Source: Methylopumilus sp947499625 (GTDB lineage: Bacteria; Pseudomonadota; Gammaproteobacteria; Burkholderiales; Methylophilaceae). From it: a stretch of DNA of 64,000 nt. A model generated the notes under the pieces. It had not been told where the DNA came from, made no database searches, and worked only from the letters and a program-made list of their open reading frames with translations. This document shows, piece after piece, positions 9,026-17,840 of this stretch; within the stretch, counting starts at the first letter, position 1; every line of letters starts with the position of its first letter. Location: positions 806,001 to 870,000 of the forward strand of contig OZ248397.1 in the NCBI GenBank assembly GCA_965234475.1, read 5' to 3'. The translations under genes and the position numbers were made by a program.

Positions 9026-9865
9026 CTAATCCTCAATTTCGATACGCAATTTTTTTCGCACTGCCATTTCTGCATCAGAAATAGTTTTAAGTCCAGAACC
9101 AAGTAAATTAGGAATAACTCTTATAGTTTTAACGAAATTAGTAAGTGCACTAATTTCGATTGATGCAGCTTGATCCGAGCCATACATTGCTCGATCTAAG
9201 GTTATATGTCGCTCTAAAGATGTTGCTCCGAGCGTTACTGCTGTTATACAAACTTTAAGCAATGAACTTTCATGGCCAGAATAACCAACATTACAAGAAT
9301 AACGATTCCTTAGCATAGGGATACATAATAAATTAGCGTCTTCATCCTTCATTGGATACGTGCTATTGCAATGCATAAGTTCAAATGGGCAATTAGCCTT
9401 GTTAAATAAATTAACCACATCATCTATTTCATCGATAGTTGCCATTCCTGTAGATATAAAAGTTTTTTTTCTTTCAGAAGCAATTTCATATAGCAAAGGC
9501 TTGTGTCCTAGCATAGCTGAAGCAACTTTATTAAAGCTTATTGAAAAATCACGCAAAAAAAACTGGGAATCAATATCCCAAGCAGATGCACTCCAATCGA
9601 TTTTCTTTTCCTTGCAATATTTATCTATTTCTTCATATTGTTCTCGATTAAATTCAATGCCCATTTTCTGGTCGCGTTGTGTTTTCCCCCATGAGCTTTC
9701 ACGTGGACTATCTAAAAATTCTTTTGTATATACCTTATCGATTGTACGTTTTTGAAATTTTACTGCATCAAATCCAGAGCTAACAGCAGCATCAATTAAT
9801 TGCTTTGCAATTTTCATACTGCCATTGTGATTAATACCTAGTTCAGCAATTAAATATAGACTCAT
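9026..9865 (-). CDS. NeuB-family nonulosonate synthase lacking the SAF domain
   Basis: 279 residues, about 60-70 shorter than typical NeuB/PseI/LegI. The TIM-barrel signatures are present: AELGINHNG at residues 7-15, a KFQKR segment, FISTGMAT, and a GYSGHE segment followed by ERHITLDR. The protein ends soon after a helix that in relatives links to the C-terminal SAF (antifreeze-like) domain, and that domain is absent. NeuB enzymes condense phosphoenolpyruvate with a six-carbon amino sugar; the SAF domain of the partner subunit normally covers the active site. The second synthase in the window (21681-22727) keeps the domain. The frame looks intact, so this is a short form rather than a frameshift. 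Confidence 0.85.
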   Translation of the reverse strand: MSLYLIAELGINHNGSMKIAKQLIDAAVSSGFDAVKFQKRTIDKVYTKEFLDSPRESSWGKTQRDQKMGIEFNREQYEEIDKYCKEKKIDWSASAWDIDSQFFLRDFSISFNKVASAMLGHKPLLYEIASERKKTFISTGMATIDEIDDVVNLFNKANCPFELMHCNSTYPMKDEDANLLCIPMLRNRYSCNVGYSGHESSLLKVCITAVTLGATSLERHITLDRAMYGSDQAASIEISALTNFVKTIRVIPNLLGSGLKTISDAEMAVRKKLRIEIED

Positions 9866-9891
9866 TATTTTTTCCTTTTTAATTTAAAAAA

Positions 9892-10740
9892 TTAATTTTC
9901 TAATGTTATGTGAGCGATAATAGTGTCGCTCTTTCCAATTTTTGCCAATGAATCGCTATAGGCTTTTTGCAGGTCTGGGCTGTCAAGAAAATTCCATTGC
10001 TTGTGCCCCCCTGGTTTTCCATGACTAAGCCAATATAGATGATTAGATAAAGGATACCGCTGATACTGCTCAATAGATATTACTTTAAGGTGAGCTTTTT
10101 TAATAAGGCTTTGTAAGGTGTCTATGTTAAAAAGAAATAAATGCTGGCTCCAATAAGTAAAACTCTGAAAACTTTTTGAATCGTAAAGGGTTAAAAGTAT
10201 ATCTTCAGAGCATGGCACTTCTATGACAATGCGTCCATTTTTGAGAAGTTTCTTTGATAACATTCTTAGCGTGGCAATTGGATCGATTAAATGTTCAACA
10301 ACATGAAAAGCGGTTATTAAATCATATTGATGATCCACTAATCCTAGTTTTTGATAAATATTGATCGAATCACTCCAATACTCTTTAACTCTTAGCTCAA
10401 GCTCTAGACCTTCAGCTAAAGAAGTCACTTGCTTTGCCTGATTTAAAAAACCACCGGCTCCACAACCAAAATCGAGTAATTTCTTATTTTTCAGAAAAGG
10501 TTTTAGGTTATTAAAGTGCCGCATATCATCAGAATATGAATTTTTAATCCAAATATCCATAGGAGTTAAGGTGTCTCCATGCATCTTGGAATGTTCATAA
10601 AACCCATCTTGAATATGTTTATTTGAACTCAGCGTAACTAAACCACAATCATTACATTCAAGAATTTTTATTTTGGGATTGTCCCGAACAGTCCCTTTGC
10701 GAACTGCAAATGAATTTGAATTACAAAGATAACAATTCAT
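9892..10740 (-). CDS. zinc-ribbon plus class I methyltransferase
   Basis: 282 residues. The N-terminus has two cysteine pairs (CYLC at residues 3-6 and CNDC near 29-32) in the style of a small zinc ribbon. A SAM-binding core follows: LLDFGCGAGGFL near residue 86, an AFHVVEHL segment and NGRIVIEVP. Many such two-part methyltransferases occur in polysaccharide clusters and modify nucleotide or lipid-linked sugars. The same architecture recurs at 36568-37419 in the ssrA island, although the two sequences are not close. The substrate is unknown. Confidence 0.78.
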   Translation of the reverse strand: MNCYLCNSNSFAVRKGTVRDNPKIKILECNDCGLVTLSSNKHIQDGFYEHSKMHGDTLTPMDIWIKNSYSDDMRHFNNLKPFLKNKKLLDFGCGAGGFLNQAKQVTSLAEGLELELRVKEYWSDSINIYQKLGLVDHQYDLITAFHVVEHLIDPIATLRMLSKKLLKNGRIVIEVPCSEDILLTLYDSKSFQSFTYWSQHLFLFNIDTLQSLIKKAHLKVISIEQYQRYPLSNHLYWLSHGKPGGHKQWNFLDSPDLQKAYSDSLAKIGKSDTIIAHITLEN

Positions 10741-10772
10741 AAGCTATTTAGTATCATTTTCAAAATAATATT

Positions 10773-12506
10773 TTAAGATTTTTTTGTACATAAAATTTTT
10801 CCTTGTTTTAACTTTACAATATGAGTGCAATTTTTAAGGCTAATAATACGATGTGCAATAATTAATATAGTAATATTTTTACTGGCATTATTTATTGCTT
10901 GCATCACTTTCTTCTCAGTTGCACTGTCTAGTGCGCTAGTAGCTTCGTCTAAAATAATAACGTCAGCTTTTTTATATAATGCTCGAGCAATACCAATTCG
11001 TTGCCTCTGGCCACCTGATAAACGTACACCATTTTCACCAATTAACGTTTTGTATTTTATAGGCCAGCTTTCAATGGTAAGCGAAATTTGAGCAAGTCTT
11101 GCTGCCTCCAAAACGCGCTTATGATCTACATTTTCTAGAGGTACACCAAAAGCAATATTTTGCTCAACTGTAGTATCACTTAAGTATATTGATTGTGGAA
11201 CATGAGCAATATGAGCTTGCCAGGCACGTTGATTTTTAGGTGTAATAATTTTACCATCAACCTCTAAATTACCTTCTGTTGGACTTAATAATCCCATAAT
11301 TAAATCAAGCAATGTACTTTTTCCACAGCCTGTAGGCCCAACAAAGCCAATACGACTTCCCTTTTCAATTTTAAAGGTTATGTCTTTTAAAATAAGGGGT
11401 CCTACCTTGTTGTAGCGAAAGCTAATTTTGTTACAAACAATGTTTTTCTTAAAGGAAATCGTTTTGACTATCGAAAATTTTTTATAATTAGGTAAAGGCT
11501 GATTAATTAAATTTAACACATCTTGAACGGAACTTTTCCCGCCTTGAATATTTGTCCACGCTCCGTAAATTTGTTGAAACATTGGCAATAAACGTTGCGC
11601 TGTAATAACTAAGATCCCAACAAAGGTTACTATTTTGCTGGTTTCAACAGATCGCTGAAACATCATATAAACAATACCTAAAATAATTAATAAGCTTATA
11701 ATTTCAACAAAATATCGGGGAGTTGATGCTATTACTAAATTATCAGCTTGAGATTTAGCAAGTAATGTTTCGTTAACACTGTAAATTTTAGTATATGCTT
11801 CTTGATCATTATTAATGATAATGTCACGAATTGAGTTAAAGCCTTCTTGGAGTGATTTCTGAACAATAGTAGATGCTTTAGAAATGTTCTGACTATTTAT
11901 AGATAGTTGTTTGCGATATGAATAAAAAAATAGACTATAAAATAAAAAAAATCCGGCAAAAACTAATAATACAATAGTTGGCTTATAAAAAAGTAAAGCA
12001 ATAAAGACCATTGCAATAGTTAAAATGGAAGCAATAATAGTTAAATATGGAAAAATAAAGTAAAAAACTAGGGATCGACTTTTACTAACTATGCCATCAA
12101 TAATTTCGCTACTATTGCGCTCACAATGGACAGGGTAAGGTTGATAAAGCGCTCGACGATAAATAATTTCGCTAAAATCACTTCCCATTCGGAATGCTAG
12201 TCGAGTCATTTTTTTTGATAGATTTAATCGCAAAAATCCTGCGACAATAGTCATTGTTGCGAATAAACTAATAGCTAGCGTTATAAATTTTGATTGGTCG
12301 GTTATTCCTATAAATTGAATTATCGAATGCAGCTCTTTATTTTGAAAAATAAATTCAGGATTGGTTAATATCTTTAAAAATGGTAAAGCTGCTCCAATAC
12401 TAAGAATTTCTGCAAAAGAGGTAAAAATAATTAATAGAACAACTAATGCAAATTCTTTTTTACGAATTGAGCTAATATGAGACCAAAAATTAAATAGTTG
12501 AATCAT
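10773..12506 (-). CDS. ABC transporter, fused permease-ATPase (PglK/MsbA-like flippase)
   Basis: 577 residues: about six membrane segments in residues 1-320, then an ATPase domain with Walker A GPTGCGKSTL, signature LSGGQRQR and Walker B VIILDEATSALD. Half-size exporters of this type flip lipid-linked oligosaccharides (PglK) or lipid A (MsbA). Position among sugar genes suggests a glycolipid flippase serving the nonulosonate glycan. It is the only candidate flippase for a full oligosaccharide in the window, as no Wzx is present. The start at 12506 has no strong ribosome site. Confidence 0.85.
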   Translation of the reverse strand: MIQLFNFWSHISSIRKKEFALVVLLIIFTSFAEILSIGAALPFLKILTNPEFIFQNKELHSIIQFIGITDQSKFITLAISLFATMTIVAGFLRLNLSKKMTRLAFRMGSDFSEIIYRRALYQPYPVHCERNSSEIIDGIVSKSRSLVFYFIFPYLTIIASILTIAMVFIALLFYKPTIVLLVFAGFFLFYSLFFYSYRKQLSINSQNISKASTIVQKSLQEGFNSIRDIIINNDQEAYTKIYSVNETLLAKSQADNLVIASTPRYFVEIISLLIILGIVYMMFQRSVETSKIVTFVGILVITAQRLLPMFQQIYGAWTNIQGGKSSVQDVLNLINQPLPNYKKFSIVKTISFKKNIVCNKISFRYNKVGPLILKDITFKIEKGSRIGFVGPTGCGKSTLLDLIMGLLSPTEGNLEVDGKIITPKNQRAWQAHIAHVPQSIYLSDTTVEQNIAFGVPLENVDHKRVLEAARLAQISLTIESWPIKYKTLIGENGVRLSGGQRQRIGIARALYKKADVIILDEATSALDSATEKKVMQAINNASKNITILIIAHRIISLKNCTHIVKLKQGKILCTKKS

Positions 12507-12525
12507 TAATATATTATTTTTTCAT

Positions 12526-12635
12526 TTAAGTGCTAGTCTTTTTAAAATCTTCATATGACCATTGAAGTCCATTTTTTAAATCTACATTCGCTTCCCATCC
12601 AAGACTATTTAATTTAGAAGAGCTCATTAATTTCC
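12526..12635 (-). pseudogene. C-terminal remnant of an NAD-dependent sugar epimerase (GDP-fucose synthase-like)
   Basis: Between the ABC transporter and the GDP-mannose epimerase gene, an open frame reads ...GKLMSSSKLNSLGWEAN and continues into a DLKNGLQWSYEDF segment before a stop at 12526. This matches the usual end of GDP-L-fucose synthase (Fcl/WcaG) and related epimerases, where a KLLD..LNALGW motif precedes a LEEGL..TYEW helix. An in-frame stop lies directly upstream at 12636-12638 and no earlier part of such a gene is found, so only the last 36 or so codons survive. The identification comes from pattern alone. Confidence 0.65.
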
Positions 12636-12683
12636 CTTATTAATTAAGCTTAATTTATAAATATCGACTTAAAATGATTCAAT

Positions 12684-13655
12684 TTATGAAGGCTTGTTGA
12701 TTTCTACTTGAGACAATATCCATTTGTATGTCTCTTCTAAGCCAGAGGATAATGACTTAGATGGCTTCCAATTAAGCTCTTTTTTTATTAATTTATTATC
12801 TGAATTTCTGCCTCTAACACCTTGAGGTCCAGAAATATGCTTTTTAATAATTTTTTTTCCTGATATTTTAGTAACCATATCAACAAGCTGGTTAATGGTA
12901 ACCATTTCATCTGATCCTATATTAACTGGATTTTTGAAATTTGATCGCATAAGTAAAATTGTTCCTTCAATACATTCATTAATAATTAAAAATGAACGCG
13001 TTTGTTTGCCATCACCCCAAATCTCAATTTCATCACCATCTTTGGCCATTGCGATTTTTCTGCAAAGCGCAGCAGGAGCTTTTTCTCGCCCTCCATACCA
13101 AGTACCATAAGGACCAAAAATATTATGATAACGAGCAATGCGTGATTCAAATCCATAATTCTTAGCAAATGCCAAAAAAAGTCTTTCACTAAACAATTTT
13201 TCCCATCCATATTCGCTATCTGGATTAGCAGGGTAAGCACTAGTCTCTTCACAATCTGGATTATTGGGATCAATCTGATTGTGAGCTGGATACATACAGG
13301 CAGAAGATGAATAAAAAATACGTTTAGAATTTCGACGCAAGCAAGCCTCAAGAACATTTAAATTAATGAGAGCTGAATTATGCATAATATCCGCATCATT
13401 TTCACCAGTAAAAACGAAGCCTGCTCCGCCCATATCAGCTGCAAATTGGTAAATCTCATCAAATTTTTTATTAATTGCTTCACGACAAACCACAGGATCA
13501 CGCAAATCTCCCTGAATAAAATCATCTGCTTGCGTTTCTGAAAATTCAGGAAATTTTAAATCTACAGATCTAACCCAAAACCCTTCTTTTTTTAGCTGAT
13601 TAACCATATGAGAGCCAATAAACCCTCCTCCACCCAATACTAAAGCTTTTTTCAT
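12684..13655 (-). CDS. GDP-mannose 3,5-epimerase-like NAD-dependent epimerase
   Basis: 323-residue extended SDR. It has GGGGFIGSHMV at the N-terminus, an SSSACMYP segment with the catalytic serine/cysteine region, YGWEK as the YxxxK pair, and the run RYHNIFGPYGTW then GGREKAPAA. This run is characteristic of GDP-D-mannose 3',5'-epimerases, which make GDP-L-galactose or GDP-L-gulose. The upstream gene supplies GDP-mannose and overlaps by four bases, which supports the role. About 58 bases downstream is the remnant of another epimerase, so this gene may have replaced a fucose pathway. Confidence 0.82.
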   Translation of the reverse strand: MKKALVLGGGGFIGSHMVNQLKKEGFWVRSVDLKFPEFSETQADDFIQGDLRDPVVCREAINKKFDEIYQFAADMGGAGFVFTGENDADIMHNSALINLNVLEACLRRNSKRIFYSSSACMYPAHNQIDPNNPDCEETSAYPANPDSEYGWEKLFSERLFLAFAKNYGFESRIARYHNIFGPYGTWYGGREKAPAALCRKIAMAKDGDEIEIWGDGKQTRSFLIINECIEGTILLMRSNFKNPVNIGSDEMVTINQLVDMVTKISGKKIIKKHISGPQGVRGRNSDNKLIKKELNWKPSKSLSSGLEETYKWILSQVEINKPS

Positions 13656-15136
13656 AGTTTATCTTTCTTTAAAATTACTTCGCGTCCATACTTATCATCA
13701 ATACGCTCAATATCATCTTCACCTAAATAATTTCCTGATTGAACTTCAATAATTTCTAAAGGTTCGATTCCTATATTGGCTAATTGATGCAGCTCACCTT
13801 TTGGAATATAAGTTGACTGGTTTTCTTTAAGGTGAATAACTTTATTGCCGCATTTAATTTCAGCAATGCCTTTAACTACAACCCAATGTTCAGCGCGATG
13901 CTGATGTTTCTGTAAACTTAAACGTTCACCAGGCCTTACATAAATACGTTTTACTTTAAATTGATCGCTCTCATCTAAATTTTGAAACCATCCCCATGGA
14001 CGAACAACTTTACAATGTATGTTTTGTTCATTTCTCTTTTTAGATTCAAGGCAAGACACGACTGATTTCATCTGCTGCACATTATTACGATCTATAATCA
14101 TCACAGAATCTGCTGTTTCAATTATTAATAAATCCTTAATGTCGGAAGTTACTATGAATCGATTACTAGAGTATATTAAGGAATTATAAGTATTTTGTAT
14201 TAGAGTATCACCATAACTTACATTTCCATTCTTATCTTTAACGCCTTCTTGCCATACAGCATCCCAACTTCCCAAATCATTCCAGCCTGCTTCAAGAATT
14301 AACATATTAATATCAAATATAGAATTCGGGCATTTTTCCATAACAGCAAAATCAATCGAATTTGATGGAATCATAGAAAATAGAAGCTCGTCAGGACGGA
14401 GAAAATTATTATCTCTAGTTCTCTTATTAAATGCCTGAAGTGTTATATCGTAAATATCATAATTAAATTGACGGATAGCGCTAAGCCAGACACTAGCTCG
14501 CAAAACAAATATTCCGCTGTTCCAAAAATATTCACCGGAATCAATATAATTTTTTGCAGTCGTTATATTAGGTTTTTCAGCAAAATGCAGAACTTTATAA
14601 TAGTTATTTTTATCTAGTAATGTATCTTTTTGAATATACCCGAATCTAGTGTCAGGCGTCGTTGGACTAACACCAAGGACAACAATCGACCCCGATGCTG
14701 CAATATCAATTGCTTCACGCAATACCTTAACAAAAGCTTTTTGATCTTTTACACTTTGATCTGCAGGCATTACAACTAAAATAGGATCAGAGTCATTTTG
14801 TGTAGCTTCTAATGATGCAAAAGTTAGAGCAGGTGCTGTATTACGCCCTATAGGTTCTAAGAGAAGCTGAGTCTTACCTTTTTTTATTTCTCGCAATTGA
14901 TCGAGAATCAAGAATCGATGCTCCTCATTAGCAACAATTATAGGACTATTAAGCTGAATGCGATCGTTTTTGAGGTTTTGTAATCTTTCAATTGCCTGCT
15001 GGAATAAAGTGATTTTACCAAATAAAGCTAAAAATTGTTTTGGAAAGGAAGTGCGTGATAATGGCCAAAGTCTTTTACCTGAGCCTCCACATAAAATAAC
15101 TGGCGTCACATTATAAATATTATTTAGTGATTTCAT
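13652..15136 (-). CDS. manC: mannose-1-phosphate guanylyltransferase / mannose-6-phosphate isomerase
   Basis: 494 residues, the normal length of bifunctional type II PMI-GMP enzymes (ManC/AlgA/RfbM). The pyrophosphorylase signature GGSGKRLWPLSR lies near residue 17, and the C-terminal cupin carries QKHQHRAEHWVVVKG, the phosphomannose isomerase site. It converts mannose-1-phosphate and GTP to GDP-mannose, and may isomerise fructose-6-phosphate to mannose-6-phosphate. It overlaps the regulator gene upstream and the epimerase downstream by four bases each, making a tight GDP-sugar unit directly behind the operon promoter. Confidence 0.9.
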   Translation of the reverse strand: MKSLNNIYNVTPVILCGGSGKRLWPLSRTSFPKQFLALFGKITLFQQAIERLQNLKNDRIQLNSPIIVANEEHRFLILDQLREIKKGKTQLLLEPIGRNTAPALTFASLEATQNDSDPILVVMPADQSVKDQKAFVKVLREAIDIAASGSIVVLGVSPTTPDTRFGYIQKDTLLDKNNYYKVLHFAEKPNITTAKNYIDSGEYFWNSGIFVLRASVWLSAIRQFNYDIYDITLQAFNKRTRDNNFLRPDELLFSMIPSNSIDFAVMEKCPNSIFDINMLILEAGWNDLGSWDAVWQEGVKDKNGNVSYGDTLIQNTYNSLIYSSNRFIVTSDIKDLLIIETADSVMIIDRNNVQQMKSVVSCLESKKRNEQNIHCKVVRPWGWFQNLDESDQFKVKRIYVRPGERLSLQKHQHRAEHWVVVKGIAEIKCGNKVIHLKENQSTYIPKGELHQLANIGIEPLEIIEVQSGNYLGEDDIERIDDKYGREVILKKDKL

Positions 15137-15471
15137 ATCTTCAATTTTGACTTAATGGATTTAATTTCATCTTTAAGTGAATGATATTCCGCCATCTTAC
15201 GCTTCAAAAATCCAGTAGTCAGATTCGTTTTCTCAACCAGTCCTTTGGGTGTTAATAAATACAGGTATACAGACTTGTTGGAATTTTTTTTAAAATTACT
15301 AACTTTAATGTGTCCAATACTAATAAGAGCTTTTAAGCAATAATTGACTCCTCCGAGACTTATATCAAGTTTATAGGCAAGCCCACGCTGAGTAATATTT
15401 GGATTCTCATCCAATATATTAAGAACCTTAAAATGTATGTCAGGATTAATTAATTGAGGCTCTTTTGCCAT
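15133..15471 (-). CDS. EPS-associated MarR-family transcriptional regulator
   Basis: 112 residues. Residues from about 18 to 65 form a winged helix-turn-helix (NITQRGLAYKL, then a GGVNYCLKALI recognition helix), followed by a wing and a C-terminal coiled coil (RKMAEYHSLKDEIKSI). Small MarR-like proteins of this form typically sit at the head of exopolysaccharide clusters. It is the first gene of the long minus-strand operon and its ATG lies 15 bases from a palindrome overlapping the probable promoter, so autoregulation and control of the whole operon are likely. A membrane or effector domain is not apparent. Confidence 0.85.
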   Translation of the reverse strand: MAKEPQLINPDIHFKVLNILDENPNITQRGLAYKLDISLGGVNYCLKALISIGHIKVSNFKKNSNKSVYLYLLTPKGLVEKTNLTTGFLKRKMAEYHSLKDEIKSIKSKLKI

Positions 15472-15486
15472 AAGTATTTTTAAATT

Positions 15487-15508
15487 TATTGTTCAATACT
15501 GAACAATA
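15487..15508. promoter_or_regulatory. perfect palindrome, probable operator of the MarR-type regulator
   Basis: Two 9-base arms (TATTGTTCA and TGAACAATA) separated by ATAC lie just upstream of the regulator start. The palindrome covers the end of the likely -10 element, a position suited to repression. I saw no second copy in the window. Binding by the MarR protein is inference from position and symmetry. Confidence 0.7.
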
Positions 15509-15534
15509 CTAACCCTTTTAAAAAATTAGGTCAA
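15506..15534 (-). promoter_or_regulatory. sigma-70-type promoter of the MarR-manC-nonulosonate operon
   Basis: On the minus strand, TTGACC (15534-15529) and TAGTAT (15511-15506) are separated by 17 bases, matching the -35 and -10 consensus at five and four of six positions. The -10 overlaps the palindrome at 15487-15508. No terminator is evident between here and the left edge, and many genes overlap, so this may drive most of 1-15471. Confidence 0.55.
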
Positions 15535-15774
15535 CAAATGTAAGGTCTAAAAATATCAAATGGCTATATATTTAAAGTGAGAATTTGTAGCTACCTTGGG
15601 TAAAGATAAATAATTTAGATAGTTACAATATTTTTTAATGTGAGTATTCAAATATAACAATAACAAAAGGATGGGCCTAGACAAGGAAAAAATAAGTTAA
15701 ATCCTGCGAAAATAAACCAAGGCCCTGCATTAAAAAATCTTTTATTTAATTTTTTACGAGTACGAAATTTATAG
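15535..15774. other. intergenic stretch of about 240 bases with no gene
   Basis: AT-rich spacer between the acyltransferase stop and the regulator promoter. The only structure seen is a weak pair GGGCCT (near 15674) and AGGCCC (near 15720) with a long loop, too poor to call a terminator. No tRNA, small gene or clear promoter other than the one listed is visible. Confidence 0.5.
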
Positions 15775-17760
15775 TTAGTTTTTTTTATCTGCTAACTCTG
15801 GCCAAGTTTCAATTATCTTCTCCCCAACATACCTAGATCCAACGATATTTAAATGAGAATGATCTCTATAAAGCACGCTAGCAAATCTATCCATACTGCA
15901 AGAATGCTCTGTACAAAAAAACTCTGTTAACCTCACAAAATTTAGAGCAGGAACTTCATTTTCAATATACTTAAAATCAGAATAATAAGTTTTGATCTGG
16001 GTGTTAATATAACGAATATTTTCCGTGCATTTAGGTTCAACAAAACTCACCCTTATAAATTTACAGTTGCCAACATCAAAAGGAAAATTTGGAACATCCT
16101 CCATTATGTATACTGATTTATTGGCAGTCAGTTTTTGTGAGGTTAAAAGCAACTCATCTCGAAATTCTTCGCTATGTAAGGCAGCTTTTTTATTTGCATA
16201 CCAATAAGCTGACAAAATAACTGTTTTAATGTCTTTACTTTCAATAATGTAATTAAAAATATTTCCATACTTCTGATTATGGATAAAAGGTGATCCTTCA
16301 ATGTAAAGTGAAGCAATATTTTTATTGAGAAGACGCTCTGCCATTCCAATAAAAAGATGGTCTGCGTGGCTGTCTCCTAAAATAATTAAATCTATGGGTC
16401 CATTTTTCTTAGATTGGATGCATCTGCCAATGTCTTTATTTTTCAATTGACTAAGTAGCTCGGAGGAGCATGAATAAAAATTACTTACAATATATCTATT
16501 ATATTCATCCTCTCCAATATCTCCACTTTTTACTTTATTTATAAGGGATGACCTAAAATTAAACCCCTTATTTATAAAACAAGCGTAACCAAGAATGCCA
16601 ACTGCAATCATCAAACAAAAAATAAAAATTGTTTTAGAGTCACTATGTTTACCATAACGAATAGGCTTTTCAATTAACTCATAAGTTAACCATGCAAGCA
16701 ATACAGAAATCAAAATCACACCAATACGTATATATAAAGACAAAGTTTCACTGTTGAATATTTTTGCAAAGGATAAAATTGGCCAGTGCCATAGATATAA
16801 AGGATAACTAATCAATCCCAATATTACAAAGAAGTTGCTTGATAATATCTTATGATTGAACCATGCGGAGGGTCCTGCCCGAATCAGTAATGCCGCACCA
16901 ACAGTTGGTAAAATAGCCCAGTATCCTGGAAATGATTTTTCATTATCAATAAGAAAAACGCCTAATATAACCAACAAAAATCCTAGAAGAGATTGAATAT
17001 TATTTATCAGCTTTAATTTTGGCCAATTATGATGCTTATTAAAAATATGATCGATCCAATTCTTAATACCCACTAAATTTAGATTAGAAAGAAAAAATCC
17101 GACTAAAAACTCCCAAAATCTTGCTTGTAATAGATAGAAACTTGATGCTTGTTTGTTGCTAACCATTTCGATATTTAAAATAAACGAGATAACAATAATG
17201 AAAATTGAAGAAGTAAGTAGATTAACTTTTCTTTTACAAATAAACCAAAGCAATACAGGCCATAATAAATAAAATTGTTCTTCAACAGCAAGAGACCATA
17301 TATGAAGTAATGGTTTTGTGTAGGCACTATTATCAAAATATCCGGTTTCATTTAATAAAATTAAATTAAGAATGAATGTGGCTCCGCCAGCCATATGTTT
17401 ACCAAGCTGCATGTATTCTTCTGACGTTAAAAAGAAATAGCCTAAAGTGAAACTTGCCAATAAAATGGTAATTAATGCAGGAAAAATACGTCTTATTCTT
17501 CGGCTGTAAAATTCAATAAAACTAAAGCTATTAAGCTTTAAATTGCCATAGATTATTGATGAAATTAAAAAACCAGAAATAACAAAAAAAATATCTACTC
17601 CTATTAAGCCCCCAGTAAGTCTATTTGGAAATACGTGATATCCAATAACCAAAATCACAGCTACCGCTCTTAATCCATCAATATCAGGGCGATATTGGGG
17701 ATGAAATATGATGCTATGCTTAATTTTAGTGTTGGTGCGCCAATTAAAAAGAGATTTCAT
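15775..17760 (-). CDS. O-acyltransferase of the OatA/Acyl_transf_3 family with C-terminal SGNH domain
   Basis: About 661 residues from the ATG at 17760. The frame is open 32 codons further to a TTG at 17856, but that extension lies in a dispersed repeat (17841-17925), so I prefer the ATG. RPDIDGLRAVAVILVIGYH opens the membrane acyltransferase domain, which contains about ten membrane segments, FFVISGFLIS and a VEEQFYLLWP motif. The C-terminal 250 residues have GDSHADH, the start of an SGNH esterase-like domain, and a later DHSHLN block. Such proteins O-acetylate surface polysaccharides, moving acetyl across the inner membrane. It is separated from the regulator operon by 300 bases. Confidence 0.88.
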   Translation of the reverse strand: MKSLFNWRTNTKIKHSIIFHPQYRPDIDGLRAVAVILVIGYHVFPNRLTGGLIGVDIFFVISGFLISSIIYGNLKLNSFSFIEFYSRRIRRIFPALITILLASFTLGYFFLTSEEYMQLGKHMAGGATFILNLILLNETGYFDNSAYTKPLLHIWSLAVEEQFYLLWPVLLWFICKRKVNLLTSSIFIIVISFILNIEMVSNKQASSFYLLQARFWEFLVGFFLSNLNLVGIKNWIDHIFNKHHNWPKLKLINNIQSLLGFLLVILGVFLIDNEKSFPGYWAILPTVGAALLIRAGPSAWFNHKILSSNFFVILGLISYPLYLWHWPILSFAKIFNSETLSLYIRIGVILISVLLAWLTYELIEKPIRYGKHSDSKTIFIFCLMIAVGILGYACFINKGFNFRSSLINKVKSGDIGEDEYNRYIVSNFYSCSSELLSQLKNKDIGRCIQSKKNGPIDLIILGDSHADHLFIGMAERLLNKNIASLYIEGSPFIHNQKYGNIFNYIIESKDIKTVILSAYWYANKKAALHSEEFRDELLLTSQKLTANKSVYIMEDVPNFPFDVGNCKFIRVSFVEPKCTENIRYINTQIKTYYSDFKYIENEVPALNFVRLTEFFCTEHSCSMDRFASVLYRDHSHLNIVGSRYVGEKIIETWPELADKKN

Positions 17761-17840
17761 GATTTTTGTATTGCGAACAATCAAGATTTGATAGAGGTTG
17801 CCAGTGTTTTTATTATTTTCAAAAACTTTCAGGTAAGTAT

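Noticed and set aside
15670..15726. GGGCCT...AGGCCC inverted repeat
   Set aside because: Only six bases per arm with a loop of more than 40 bases and no T run; not a terminator.
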